This document shows positions 24,880-33,973 of a DNA stretch of 64,000 nucleotides, piece after piece. Origin of the DNA: Kordiimonas pumila (lineage in GTDB: Bacteria > Pseudomonadota > Alphaproteobacteria > Sphingomonadales > Kordiimonadaceae); contig NZ_CP061205.1 in NCBI RefSeq assembly GCF_015240255.1, forward strand, positions 868,001 through 932,000, given 5' to 3'. The notes beneath the pieces were generated by a model. It was not told where the DNA came from. It saw only the letters and a list, made by a program, of their open reading frames with translations, and did no database searches. Each line of letters begins with the position of its first letter. Within the stretch, counting starts at the first letter, position 1. The position numbers and the translations under genes were made by a program.

Positions 24880-26034
24880 TTAGGCTAGGATTGTTTCAAT
24901 CACACTCTGGTAAATTGCAGTTAAAGTTGTGATATCCTCAACAGCGACATGCTCGTCTGTTTTGTGCATGGTGGCTCCCACAAGGCCAAACTCAACCACA
25001 GGGCACATATCCTTGATAAAGCGGGCATCAGAGGTGCCACCAGTTGTGGACAGTTCTGGCGTACGGCCTGTGTGTTTGTGGATCGCTTTTGTAATAGCGT
25101 CAGACAGTAGGCCTTTTTCAGTGAGGAAACTATCGCCAGATACCCACCAGTTAATATCGTAAGGCACACCAGCCCGGTCCATGCGGCGTATGAGTTCGGC
25201 CTGCAGGCTTGTCGGGCTGTATTCATTATTAAAGCGCACGTTAAAGCGGGCGTGGGCTTCGGCGGGAATTATATTGTCACTTTCATTACCAACCTGAAGG
25301 TTTACGACTTCAAGGTTTGAGGGCTGGAAGCGATCGTTCCCGGCATCAAGCGGCTCTTTATTAAGTTCGGTTAGAATCTTAACTAAATCGGGAATGGGGT
25401 TATGGGCCCTGTCAGGATAGGCAACATGGCCCTGTATGCCCTGAACCGCAATCATGCCGTGCAGGCTGCCGCGCCGGCCTACTTTTACCATCTGGCCAAT
25501 CTCGGCAGGGTTTGTGGGTTCGCCCACCAGACAGTGGTCGATGCTTTCGCCGTTTTGCTGCATCCATTCCAGCACTTTTCGCGTACCGTTAATTGCCGGG
25601 CCTTCTTCGTCACCTGTTATCAGGAAGGATAGCGACCCTTTTTGAGGCATGCCTTTTTCAGTTAAAAAGCCAGAAACAGCACAGACAAAAGCTGCAATCG
25701 CTGATTTCATGTCAGAGGCGCCGCGCCCCCATAACTGACCGTCTTTTATGGTGCCCGCGAAGGGGTCGACCGACCAGCCTTTTGTAGACCCAACCGGGAC
25801 TACATCTGTGTGGCCAGCAAAACAAAAATTGGGTGCCGTGTTTCCAAGGCGTGCATACAGGTTTGGGACAGGTGCTGTGCCCGGTTCTTCAAATATAAGT
25901 TTATGGCAGGTGAAGCCAAACCCCGTGAGTGTTTCTGCAAGCAGATCAAGCGCATCACCCTTGTCGGGTGTTACGCTTTCGTGGCGGATAAGAGCTTGTG
26001 ACAGCTCAACGGGGTCCAGTGCGGCCAAAATCAA
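24880..26034 (-). CDS. dapE: Succinyl-diaminopimelate desuccinylase
   Basis: A 384-residue M20 metallohydrolase that frees LL-diaminopimelate in the lysine/peptidoglycan pathway. Metal motifs are FAGHTDVVP (His), [10 protein letters not shown] (bridging Asp), TGDEEGPA (catalytic and ligand Glu), and the late HKTDEH histidine; [10 protein letters not shown] is the DapE-specific oxyanion segment. The start appears to be TTG at 26034, overlapping the dapD TGA; no ATG fits. Coupled translation with dapD is likely. Confidence 0.96.
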   Translation of the reverse strand: MILAALDPVELSQALIRHESVTPDKGDALDLLAETLTGFGFTCHKLIFEEPGTAPVPNLYARLGNTAPNFCFAGHTDVVPVGSTKGWSVDPFAGTIKDGQLWGRGASDMKSAIAAFVCAVSGFLTEKGMPQKGSLSFLITGDEEGPAINGTRKVLEWMQQNGESIDHCLVGEPTNPAEIGQMVKVGRRGSLHGMIAVQGIQGHVAYPDRAHNPIPDLVKILTELNKEPLDAGNDRFQPSNLEVVNLQVGNESDNIIPAEAHARFNVRFNNEYSPTSLQAELIRRMDRAGVPYDINWWVSGDSFLTEKGLLSDAITKAIHKHTGRTPELSTTGGTSDARFIKDMCPVVEFGLVGATMHKTDEHVAVEDITTLTAIYQSVIETILA

Positions 26035-26876
26035 TCTCTCAGCAGTTCGTTGATGGAAGTTTTAGAGCGGGTGCGTTCATCAACACGTTTTACAATAACG
26101 GCGCAGTAAAGGCTTGGGCCAGGTGTGCCGTCAGGCAGTGGTTTGCCGGGTAGGTTGCCTGATACCACAACGCTGTAGGCTGGTACCCTGCCCACAAAAA
26201 CTTCACCAGTGGCGCGGTCAATAATTTTGGTAGAAGCGCCGAGATAAACCCCCATTGAAAGCACGGAGCCTTCTTCGACAACAACGCCTTCTGCTACTTC
26301 GGCACGGGCGCCGATAAAGCAGTTATCTTCAATAATAACCGGGCCGGCCTGAAGGGGTTCGAGTACGCCGCCGATACCAACACCGCCTGAAAGGTGTACG
26401 TTTGCACCAATCTGGGCACAGCTGCCCACTGTTGTCCATGTGTCCACCATTGTGCCTTCGCCGACATAAGCGCCTAAGTTTACAAAAGAGGGCATCAGGA
26501 CAGCGCCTTTTGCAATGTGGGCTGATTTCCTAACAATAGAGCCGGGTACGGCACGGAAACCGGCGGTCGCAAAATCGCTTGCGCTCCAGCCGGTAAATTT
26601 GCTTGGCACTTTGTCCCACCAGCTTGTGTTTTCGCCCGGTCCGCCCGCGATCATTTCCATGTCGTTTAATCTGAACGAGAGCAGAACAGCCATTTTAAGC
26701 CACTGATGTACAGTCCAGTTGCCATTTTCCTTACTGGCGACGCGCAGTTTACCGCTGTCGAGCAGGTTAAGGGCTTCATTAACCGCTTCACGTATTTCAC
26801 CTGTTGTTGCCGCACTAATGGTATCGCGGTTTTCAAAGGCTTTGGTGATAATGGTTTCTAGGTCTGTATAACTCAT
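26031..26876 (-). CDS. dapD: Tetrahydrodipicolinate N-succinyltransferase
   Basis: A 281-residue left-handed beta-helix acyltransferase, the step before the aminotransferase and DapE. The N-terminal helical domain (about 1-100) is followed by hexapeptide turns from [28 protein letters not shown] repeats, with [23 protein letters not shown] as the substrate-binding stretch. The pair dapD-dapE is a normal operon. About 237 bases lie upstream before modC; I see no gene in them. Confidence 0.97.
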   Translation of the reverse strand: MSYTDLETIITKAFENRDTISAATTGEIREAVNEALNLLDSGKLRVASKENGNWTVHQWLKMAVLLSFRLNDMEMIAGGPGENTSWWDKVPSKFTGWSASDFATAGFRAVPGSIVRKSAHIAKGAVLMPSFVNLGAYVGEGTMVDTWTTVGSCAQIGANVHLSGGVGIGGVLEPLQAGPVIIEDNCFIGARAEVAEGVVVEEGSVLSMGVYLGASTKIIDRATGEVFVGRVPAYSVVVSGNLPGKPLPDGTPGPSLYCAVIVKRVDERTRSKTSINELLRD

Positions 26877-27085
26877 GGAACATCTCTGCTTTATTAGGGT
26901 TCAGCAAAATTTTGTGCACCATAGCGCCCCATACGTGCAAGTCAATTCGTGTGGGGTATAAAACCATTACTTTTTTCACGCAAAATGACGGATACTATTT
27001 ATCATAACGCCGATAATATCTGCTAATTGTATTATCATCATGTATGGAATGTGGCGGCAGTATGGCATACAGTATGGCCAGCTCC

Positions 27086-27115
27086 AAGCAGAATGCGGCC
27101 TGTAATATTCTGCTT
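27086..27115 (-). terminator. Hairpin overlapping the modC stop, possible terminator
   Basis: On the minus strand AAGCAGAAT and ATTCTGCTT (27115-27107 with 27094-27086) form a 9-bp stem across a 12-base loop, beginning in the modC stop codon. Only TTGG follows rather than a T-run, so intrinsic termination is uncertain; it may protect the transcript end. Confidence 0.4.
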
Positions 27116-28223
27116 AATCAAGAGTTGCGCCGCCAAAAGACATGCTTTTTACCAGCGCAAAAATCTGTTTGCCGGTTTCAAGAGCAAGGTCGTGGTAAGC
27201 GTCGTTTGTTATCTGTGATCTTATATGGCTGCCGTCTATATCAATTAACAATTCAACCAGCGCAGAATTTGCCTCGCTGTTAATGTCGATGATTGTGCCG
27301 GCAAGAATGTTACGGATACTGATACCCACAGGTTTTTGGGTGGCTACGGCAACATCGCGCGCTCGAATACGCAGCATAACGTCGCTGCCGACCGGGGCAT
27401 CAATTAGGGGAGTACAGACCATCTGATTACCCATTTTCATGTGGGAAAGCTTTGATGGTATAGTGTGGCTAACGATAGTGGCTTTTACCATCACGCTGGT
27501 TTCAAATCTGCCAGCAGGGGGTTCAAAATCAAGGCGTTCAAAAACCTCTCTGGCGGGACCTTCTGCCTGTTTTTGACCACCAGATATGAGCACCATATGA
27601 TCTGCCAAACGGCTGACCTCGGCAAAATCATGGCTAACATATAGAATGGGAATGGAAAGTTCTTTGTGCAGGGTTTCAAAATAGGAAAGCACTTCTTCCC
27701 GACTTTTTTGATCGAGCGCAGAAAGTGGTTCATCCATAAGCAGAAGGCTTGGGTTGCTGAGCAGTGCGCGCCCCACGGCAACGCGCTGGCGCTCGCCGCC
27801 CGAAAGGGTGAGGGGGGAACGATCAAGCAGTTTGCCAATACGGAGCAGGCCTGTAATATCTTCGAGCTTTAAGGCGGTTTTGGAATGTGTTTTGTGTGTG
27901 CGCTTAGCACCGTACAAAAGGTTTTGTCTTACTGACAAATGCGGGAAAAGGCTGGCTTCCTGAAACACATAGCCGATAGGGCGTTTGTGAGCAGGCAGAA
28001 AAATATTTTGGGCACTATCCTGCCAAAAATCCCCTTCAACGCACAAGCTGCCTTCCAGTTTATGCAGGCCAGCAACCGCGCGCAGAATTGTGGTTTTACC
28101 GCTACCTGAGGCCCCAAACAGGGCTGTAATGCCAGTGGTGGGCATGTCGAAGGCGATATCAATGCTAAACCCACCTATGGTGCCATTGAAAGCAGCTTTG
28201 ATGGTGGTTTCTTTATTTGTCAT
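27114..28223 (-). CDS. modC: Molybdate ABC transporter ATPase
   Basis: A 369-residue ATPase of the ModC class. Walker A is GASGSGKTT, the signature [15 protein letters not shown], Walker [13 protein letters not shown], and the H-loop SHDFAEV. The C-terminal 100 residues ([11 protein letters not shown] to [10 protein letters not shown]) form the molybdate-binding TOBE domain found in ModC. ATG at 28223 overlaps the end of modB by 11 bases; the TTG at 28235 is less likely. Confidence 0.95.
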   Translation of the reverse strand: MTNKETTIKAAFNGTIGGFSIDIAFDMPTTGITALFGASGSGKTTILRAVAGLHKLEGSLCVEGDFWQDSAQNIFLPAHKRPIGYVFQEASLFPHLSVRQNLLYGAKRTHKTHSKTALKLEDITGLLRIGKLLDRSPLTLSGGERQRVAVGRALLSNPSLLLMDEPLSALDQKSREEVLSYFETLHKELSIPILYVSHDFAEVSRLADHMVLISGGQKQAEGPAREVFERLDFEPPAGRFETSVMVKATIVSHTIPSKLSHMKMGNQMVCTPLIDAPVGSDVMLRIRARDVAVATQKPVGISIRNILAGTIIDINSEANSALVELLIDIDGSHIRSQITNDAYHDLALETGKQIFALVKSMSFGGATLD

Positions 28224-28899
28224 GTTTGTACCCAAGGCGCTTTTCCAGCGTCATAACGGCGAAAATAACAAGGAATGAGAACACCAGCATGCCACCAGCC
28301 AGCATATGGGCTGGTGCCCACTGCAAGGTTTCTACATAATCATATATAGCTACGGATAGAACCTTGGTTTCCCCCAGAATGTTGCCGCCAATCATTAGAA
28401 CGACGCCGAACTCGCCTACTGTATGCGTGAACCCAAGCACTGCTCCTGTTAAAAAGCCTGACCGTGCAAGCGGTACCGCAACTGTCCAGAAGGTGTCCCA
28501 GGGGCTGGCGCGCAGTGTGGCGGCTACTTCAAAAGGCCTGTTTCCTATGGCCTCAAACGCGTTTCTAATAGGCTGTACTACAAAGGGCATTGAATAAAAT
28601 ACGGATCCAACCACCAGCCCTTCAAAGGTAAAGGCAAGGGACCGGCTGCCATAAAGGCCAGCCAGCCAGCCACCGGGGCCATTGGGGCCTAGTGCCATTA
28701 GGAGATAAAACCCCAGAACGGTTGGAGGCAGAACAAGCGGCAGGGCCACAACGGCGGCGATAGCCTCTTTCCACTTAGCGTTTGAGCGTGCCAGCCACCA
28801 AGCGATTGGAGTACCAACTACAAGCAGGATAAGGGTGGTAAGCGAGGCCAGCTTAAGGGTGAGCAGGATAGGCGACCATATGTCAAAAGTATCAGCCAG
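28213..28899 (-). CDS. modB: Molybdate ABC transporter permease, non-ATG start
   Basis: A permease of about 228 residues. The frame is open from the modA TAG (28912) to 28213, and the part before the first standard start (GTG 28749) clearly belongs to Mod[16 protein letters not shown], then TPIAWWLAR, then [17 protein letters not shown]. No ATG, GTG or TTG exists in that part. CTG at 28899, preceded by GGGGG, is the best start candidate, giving normal ModB length. The EAA loop with [12 protein letters not shown] contacts ModC. Either translation begins at CTG, or it restarts from modA, or a base is wrong in the assembly. Confidence 0.88.
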   Translation of the reverse strand: MADTFDIWSPILLTLKLASLTTLILLVVGTPIAWWLARSNAKWKEAIAAVVALPLVLPPTVLGFYLLMALGPNGPGGWLAGLYGSRSLAFTFEGLVVGSVFYSMPFVVQPIRNAFEAIGNRPFEVAATLRASPWDTFWTVAVPLARSGFLTGAVLGFTHTVGEFGVVLMIGGNILGETKVLSVAIYDYVETLQWAPAHMLAGGMLVFSFLVIFAVMTLEKRLGYKHDK

Positions 28900-28911
28900 A
28901 AGCCTAACCCC

Positions 28912-29682
28912 CTAGTTGCTAGCGGAACCGTAGCCATACTTTTCTTTTACAGCAAGGGCGCTTGGGCCTTTGAGAAAAGAAAGGAAGGCTTTGGCCGCCT
29001 CGTTATTTTTGCCACGCTTTAATAAAACAGCGTTTTGGACAATAACAGAATAGAGGTTTTCTGGTACAATCCAGCGCGAGCCATTACGGTGCCCGGCAAT
29101 TTGAGAGAGGGCAACAAAGCCAATATCAGCATTTTCCGTGTGCACAAACTGGTATGTTTGGGCAATGTTAGTGCCTTGCACGATCTTGCTTTCAACCTTG
29201 TCGAAAATGCCGAGTGCTTTCATGGTTTCCACGGCTGCGGCACCGTAGGGTGCTGTCAGAGGGTTACCAATGGCAATTTTATGAATATCAGGATTGGTTA
29301 AGCTGTTTGCAGTTAAGGTTTGATCAGGCTTCATGCTGAACAGTGCAATTTTACCAGTGGCATATGTGAACAGGCTGGCACTATCTGCCAAACCGGCATC
29401 AACGGCTTTTTGTGGGCGGGCGGCGTCGGCCGCTAAAAATACATCAAAAGGAGCTTCCTGAGTGATCTGGGTATAAAGCTGCCCGGTGGAACCAAAACTG
29501 AAGAGCACCTTGTGCCCGGTCTCCCTTTCAAAAGCTGCCCCAATTTCTTTTGCTGCTGCTGTAAAGTTAGCAGCAACGGCTACCCGTGTTTCTGCGGCAT
29601 GTACGGGGTTTATACCCATGGCAAAAAAGCCGGTACATGTAAGCATCGTGTAAAAAATTTGGCGAAACTTATGAAATGTCAA
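28912..29682 (-). CDS. modA: Molybdate-binding periplasmic protein
   Basis: A 256-residue periplasmic binding protein with a signal peptide (about 1-29, ending VHA-AE). The oxyanion-binding segments SFGSTGQLYTQI, FLAADAARPQKAVDAG, GNPLTAPYGAAA and VQGTNIAQTYQFV follow the ModA order. TTG at 29682 gives a proper signal peptide (MTFHKFRQIFYT lead); ATG at 29646 would lack the positive N-terminus. A ModE-type box lies 12-35 bases upstream of this start. Confidence 0.94.
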   Translation of the reverse strand: MTFHKFRQIFYTMLTCTGFFAMGINPVHAAETRVAVAANFTAAAKEIGAAFERETGHKVLFSFGSTGQLYTQITQEAPFDVFLAADAARPQKAVDAGLADSASLFTYATGKIALFSMKPDQTLTANSLTNPDIHKIAIGNPLTAPYGAAAVETMKALGIFDKVESKIVQGTNIAQTYQFVHTENADIGFVALSQIAGHRNGSRWIVPENLYSVIVQNAVLLKRGKNNEAAKAFLSFLKGPSALAVKEKYGYGSASN

Positions 29683-29693
29683 CGCGGCACATC

Positions 29694-29717
29694 CGATATA
29701 TTTTATAAAACATATCG
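29694..29717 (-). promoter_or_regulatory. ModE box upstream of modA
   Basis: The palindrome CGATATAT-N8-ACATATCG occupies 29694-29717. It agrees closely with the operator before E. coli modA as I remember it (CGTTATAT-N8-ACATAACG), differing at two symmetric positions. It lies between modE and modA. A consensus -35 TTGACA is found on the minus strand at 29749-29744, with only a weak -10 near 29726-29721, so bound ModE would cover the transcription start. Repression by molybdate-loaded or apo ModE is inferred. Confidence 0.7.
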
Positions 29718-29751
29718 AAATAGGTATTATGTATAACGCAGGCTGTCAATT

Positions 29752-30123
29752 CTATTTGTGGGCGGGTTGCTTGCTAGCAAGGCCGGGAAATGCATTGGCT
29801 TTTTCTGCCACGGCCTGTGCTGCTGAATGTTGCATATCTCTAAAGTAGTTGAGAACAGTTTCACCAAGCGCTGTAACGGTTGCGCCGCCTTTGGTTGCAC
29901 CGCCTTTTTGTTTTTCTACAAGCGGTGAGGTAAAGCAATTATTCATCGTTTCCACAAGTAGCCAGGCACGTTTATAGCTCATGCCCATTGCGCGGCCAGC
30001 AGCAGCAATAGAACCGGTTTTCTGGATTTGTGAGAGCAGTTCAGCCTTGCCGGGGCCAAAGGCAATGTCATCCCCCGCCATAATGCGTAATTTGAGGGAA
30101 TAGTGTTTGTTGGCGGTGCTCAT
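29752..30123 (-). CDS. modE: ModE-type winged-helix regulator, DNA-binding domain only
   Basis: A 123-residue protein matching the N-terminal domain of ModE: LKLRIMAGDDIAFGPGKAELLSQIQKTGSI, the helix-turn-helix AAAGRAMGMSYKRAWLLVETMN, and the wing with GGATKGGATVTALG. The C-terminal molybdate-binding (Mop/TOBE) domains of E. coli ModE are absent, so effector sensing must occur differently. Similar short ModE proteins are common in Alphaproteobacteria. It is followed by modA after the box and preceded by the nucleotidase gene, 10 bases away. Confidence 0.9.
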   Translation of the reverse strand: MSTANKHYSLKLRIMAGDDIAFGPGKAELLSQIQKTGSIAAAGRAMGMSYKRAWLLVETMNNCFTSPLVEKQKGGATKGGATVTALGETVLNYFRDMQHSAAQAVAEKANAFPGLASKQPAHK

Positions 30124-30133
30124 GACATGGTCT

Positions 30134-30835
30134 TTATCTTATTACAAAATCAGTTAGCCAGTCAGAAAGGCTTGTGGTTTCTGCGTGAATAATAGCAGGG
30201 TCATGACCAATTTTACCCCATTTACTGCCCGTATCAATCCATACTGTTGCCATGCCCATTTCATGCGCGGGTTTCAGGTTTCTTGCCATATCTTCAAACA
30301 TTACGGCTTCTTCGGGTTTTACACCGTGATCGCGAATGAACTTTTCATACACTTCGGGCATTGGCTTTGGGTTCAGGTCTGCGGCAATAATATCAAAAAT
30401 ACCATCAAACAGGTCTTCAATGCCAAGCTGCTTTATTACCTTTTCACTGTAAAGTTTATCAGCATTGGTAAAGATCAGTTTTTTGCCGTCCAGTTTTTGA
30501 ATCGCAGCCCTAAGTTTTGGATTAGGCTGAATAGGCGAAAAATCTATATCATGAACCCGCTCAAGATAATCTACCGGGTTAACCTTATAGTTTGCCATCA
30601 ATCCCTTTAGCGTGGTGCCGTGATCAACCAGATACTGTTTTTGCACCTTGCGGGCGGCCACAGGGTCTAGCCCTAGAAAGCTTTCTACATAGCTGCCAAT
30701 GTTGCGGTCGATTTGGCTGAATAGGTCACATTCTGCCGCATACAAGGTGTTGTCGAGGTCGAATACCCATGTTGCACGGTGTGATTCGAAGACAGGGTGA
30801 TAGGGAGATTGTATATTTTTCTGCATAATGGCCAT
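30134..30835 (-). CDS. Pyrimidine 5'-nucleotidase (HAD, SDT1-like)
   Basis: A 233-residue HAD-superfamily phosphatase. Motif I is WVFDLDNTLYAAE (nucleophile and acid Asp), motif II LIFTNAD, motif III Lys in the NPKPMPEVYEKF segment, and motif IV MFEDMARNL. The early GSYVESFLGL and later SKWGKIGHDPAII fit the SDT1/phosphoglycolate-like pyrimidine nucleotidases. In Alphaproteobacteria I know this gene as a neighbour of argB and dapD. ATG at 30826 is an alternative start. Confidence 0.88.
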   Translation of the reverse strand: MAIMQKNIQSPYHPVFESHRATWVFDLDNTLYAAECDLFSQIDRNIGSYVESFLGLDPVAARKVQKQYLVDHGTTLKGLMANYKVNPVDYLERVHDIDFSPIQPNPKLRAAIQKLDGKKLIFTNADKLYSEKVIKQLGIEDLFDGIFDIIAADLNPKPMPEVYEKFIRDHGVKPEEAVMFEDMARNLKPAHEMGMATVWIDTGSKWGKIGHDPAIIHAETTSLSDWLTDFVIR

Positions 30836-30912
30836 ACTAATAAAGCCGAACCTTTATTAAATCTACTTTAATAAACCATGACGTAGACTTATGGTCAGGG
30901 CTTACTAGGGGT

Positions 30913-32571
30913 GTGCTGTATATTATGAACTTAAATCCGCTTAAAAAGATACTACGTAAGCCGGTGGCGCTGATGGAAGCGGATACACCCGTTATTGCAG
31001 TTGATGGATCAGATACTGTTACGGATCAAAGCCGAAAAGCTACAGAGCTTGCCGCGCTTTGGGAGGCAGGCAATTCGGATCTTAAAAGTTTGGTGAAAAA
31101 GGTACGCCTTTCCGGTGTGCCTGCAGAAGCCCGTATTCAGGGTAACGGCGGTGTTCGGTTATGGGTGGTCGCTGTTGTAGAAGCTGGCGTAGTCTTGGTC
31201 CTTGCACATGACACTACGATGCCAGACCAGATGCTCGAAGCGCTTATTGAAAGCCGTAGTTTGCTGAAAAGCCTGCTTGATTCAGCAGCGGATTTTTCTT
31301 TCGAGGTTGATGGGCGCGAACGGTTTAGGTTTGTATCACCAAAGGATGCATTTGGTCAGGATGCAGAAAAATGGGCAGGGCAATATGCGGGTGATATTTT
31401 CTGGCCAAATGGTAACCCGCCTGCAAGAAACCCGTTTGCTTGTTACAAAGCGCAAGTTCTGGAATCTGTCCCGGTAGACATTGCAGGCCAGAAGAAAAGC
31501 CTGCAATTTTCTGTCAGCCCGGTGCTGGATAGTAAGGGCAATTTTATGGGTGTGCGCGGAAGCTGCCGAGATGTAACAGAGACAGTTATTGCAGCCCGCC
31601 AAACCCGACAGGATAATCTGCGATTAACCGTGCAGCAAAAAATAATGCATATCCTGAATGCGACTGAAAACGCACAAGAACTGCTTGATCGGGCATCACA
31701 GGAACTGGTTGATTTCCTGCGTGCTGACCTTGTTTGGTTTGTGATGCAGTATAATGACAGGCTCATGCCTGCCGCTATTTGCGGCGAGGGGGAGTATATC
31801 CCTGATGTAGATAGCATATGGAAACATCTGTCTGATGCAGGTGCGGGCGTCCATGAAATTGAGGCCGAGGACCGTACACATATAGCGCTGCGGCTTGATC
31901 AGGGTCTCAATAGTGTTGGTATGGTTATAATTAGCCGCGATACGGGTGTGAGCCCGTGGTCTGGCTTGGAAATCCAGCTTTTGGAAGCGGTGGGCGATAT
32001 TCTGGCTGTCGCATTTGGCAAAGCGCAGTTAATCGAGCGGCTATACCGGCTTTCCGGCAAAGATGAGTTAACCGATATTTTAAACCGTAGGGCATTAGCT
32101 GAAGTTGTTGAACGACGACTGTCACACCATGCCCGTATGGGTAGCAGTGGCTGCCTTTTGTTCATTGACCTTGATAATTTCAAAGAAGTGAACGACACAT
32201 TGGGCCATAGCGCAGGGGACGAAGCTATTAGGCTTGTGGCGAAGCGGCTGGAGGAGATTATACGGTCTAGTGATGTGGCAGGCAGGTTTGGAGGCGACGA
32301 ATTTGTTGTCTGGCTTGAAGGCGCAGATGCAGATATTGCGCAGAGGAAAGCAACTCTTATTCTTGAGGCCATGCCTGCTATTCGGGAAAAACTTGGAAAA
32401 GCTGATTTGCAGCTCGCTGCGTCTATAGGCATATGCCAGTCTATGCCGGGGGTGGATTTAAAATTCACAGACCTGACAAAAAGAGCTGATGAAGCCCTTT
32501 ACGAAGTGAAGAAAGCAGGCAAGAATAATATTGCGTTTGCGCCTTTGCCAAACAGTATTTCAGGGGATTAG
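30913..32571 (+). CDS. Diguanylate cyclase with PAS and GAF-like domains
   Basis: A 552-residue cytoplasmic signalling protein. Residues 1-110 are unassigned, about 115-225 look like a PAS domain (FSFEVDGRERFRFVSP to GVRGSCRDVTE), 240-372 like a GAF domain, and 375-540 are a GGDEF domain. The active site GGDEF (460-464) is intact and the inhibitory RxxD site is RSSD (451-454), exactly five residues before it, so product inhibition by c-di-GMP is expected. GTG 30913 or ATG 30925 may be the start. The DUF2336 gene follows after 6 bases, so the two are one operon. Confidence 0.92.
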   Translation: MLYIMNLNPLKKILRKPVALMEADTPVIAVDGSDTVTDQSRKATELAALWEAGNSDLKSLVKKVRLSGVPAEARIQGNGGVRLWVVAVVEAGVVLVLAHDTTMPDQMLEALIESRSLLKSLLDSAADFSFEVDGRERFRFVSPKDAFGQDAEKWAGQYAGDIFWPNGNPPARNPFACYKAQVLESVPVDIAGQKKSLQFSVSPVLDSKGNFMGVRGSCRDVTETVIAARQTRQDNLRLTVQQKIMHILNATENAQELLDRASQELVDFLRADLVWFVMQYNDRLMPAAICGEGEYIPDVDSIWKHLSDAGAGVHEIEAEDRTHIALRLDQGLNSVGMVIISRDTGVSPWSGLEIQLLEAVGDILAVAFGKAQLIERLYRLSGKDELTDILNRRALAEVVERRLSHHARMGSSGCLLFIDLDNFKEVNDTLGHSAGDEAIRLVAKRLEEIIRSSDVAGRFGGDEFVVWLEGADADIAQRKATLILEAMPAIREKLGKADLQLAASIGICQSMPGVDLKFTDLTKRADEALYEVKKAGKNNIAFAPLPNSISGD

Positions 32572-32577
32572 GGTTTG

Positions 32578-33843
32578 ATGCTGGAAAAATTGAAAGCGAT
32601 GATGGGGGGCAATAAGGCACTTCCTGAGGTGCTCAGCAAAGATGACGAGCAACTTATCCTTAAAAAAGGATCGGAAAAACAGAAAGAACAGCTGGCCGGG
32701 CGCCGCGATGCAAGGCCTGAGGTACTTTATTTTCTGGCTGAAGATAAATCAGATGCTGTTCGTAAAGCGATTGCTCAAAACCCTTCCACACCGCCGCAGG
32801 CTGATGCCTTGTTGAAGGATGATAATAATGTCGAGGTACGCGCCGAACTTGCTCGTAAAATTGGGCGATTGGTACCGGGCCTGCCAGAAGATGAACGGAA
32901 AGCCCTACGCGAGAAAGCAATCAGCGTTATGGAAGCCTTGGCACAAGATCAACTTCCTAAAATTAGGGCCATTATTGCAGAAGAGATTAAAAGCTCCGCG
33001 ACTGTTCCAAAACATATTATTGATAAACTTGCCCGTGATGTTGAGGACATTGTTTGTGGGCCAATTTTAGAATATTCCCCGCTTTTGAACGATGATGATC
33101 TGCGCGAAATAATAGCTGCAGGTGTATCGAGCGGCGCTCTTGCTGCTATTGCTAGCAGAAAGGCGGTTTCGGCTGAGGTTTCTGATGATATTGCGGCCAG
33201 CCTTGAGGTGCCTGCTATTGCGGCACTACTAACAAATAAAAATGCCCAGATACGGGAAGATACACTCGACCAGATAATAACACAGGCCGAATCTGTCGAA
33301 AGCCTTCACAAACCGCTCGCTTTACGGCCAGAGTTATCGATCAGGGCGATGAAAAGGATTGCAGGCTTTGTGGCCTCTGCACTTGTTCATGCCATGATGG
33401 ACCAGGCAGACCTTGAGGAAGATCAGGCAGAAGAACTTTTAGACCGAGTGCGGGAGCGCTTGCAGGGTGAGAAGGTTGCCGATGAGGAAGAGGCCAAACT
33501 CGCCCAGACGGCGATGGATTATTTCAGGCGCGGGATGCTGGATGATGCTTTTATCAAGGAACAGATTGATAAAAACAGACGTGAGCTTTTAATACAGTGC
33601 CTTGCTGTGCTGGCTGACCTGACCGCAGATACAGTGCGGCAGATTATTCATTCCAAAAGTGGCCGAGCGGTTACGGCCCTTGCATGGAAAGCGAACCTTA
33701 AAATGCGAACGGCCTATGATATTCAAACGCGGCTTGCCCTTGTGCCGACTGCACAGTTGCTGAGTGCAAAAGACGGCACTAAATATCCGATCAGTGATAA
33801 CGAACTGGAATGGCACCTCAGCTATTTTGTGGACCAAAGTTAA
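32578..33843 (+). CDS. DUF2336 alpha-helical repeat protein
   Basis: A 421-residue soluble, fully helical protein of the alphaproteobacterial DUF2336 family. The N-terminal half contains HEAT-like helical pairs (RRDARPEVLYFLAEDKSDAVRKAIAQNPSTP, then VEVRAELARKIGRLV), a typical scaffold for protein contacts; an acidic helix DQADLEEDQAEELLDRVRERL lies near 275-300. No enzyme motif is visible. It shares an operon with a diguanylate cyclase, so it may be the cyclase's partner or a c-di-GMP-linked adaptor. ATG at 32578 is preferred to the TTG just before it. Confidence 0.85.
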   Translation: MLEKLKAMMGGNKALPEVLSKDDEQLILKKGSEKQKEQLAGRRDARPEVLYFLAEDKSDAVRKAIAQNPSTPPQADALLKDDNNVEVRAELARKIGRLVPGLPEDERKALREKAISVMEALAQDQLPKIRAIIAEEIKSSATVPKHIIDKLARDVEDIVCGPILEYSPLLNDDDLREIIAAGVSSGALAAIASRKAVSAEVSDDIAASLEVPAIAALLTNKNAQIREDTLDQIITQAESVESLHKPLALRPELSIRAMKRIAGFVASALVHAMMDQADLEEDQAEELLDRVRERLQGEKVADEEEAKLAQTAMDYFRRGMLDDAFIKEQIDKNRRELLIQCLAVLADLTADTVRQIIHSKSGRAVTALAWKANLKMRTAYDIQTRLALVPTAQLLSAKDGTKYPISDNELEWHLSYFVDQS

Positions 33844-33918
33844 TTTGGGACCTCATAATATTTCTGTATTAGCTCGCCTATAAAGCACTGGTAAAAAGGA
33901 CATTATAACAACTTTGCA

Positions 33919-33957
33919 TTTTAAAGGCGTAGCAAACCAATTGCCATGCCTTTAAGA
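33919..33957. repeat. Long interrupted hairpin between DUF2336 and argB genes
   Basis: TTAAAGGC (33921-33928) pairs with GCCTTTAA (33948-33955), and inside it GCAA (33932-33935) pairs with TTGC (33941-33944). It lies downstream of both convergent genes. No T-run follows immediately on either strand, so it is either a weak bidirectional terminator or an RNA-end stabiliser. The rest of the 130-base gap shows nothing further. Confidence 0.5.
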
Positions 33958-33973
33958 GTAGTTTTATGTGAAA

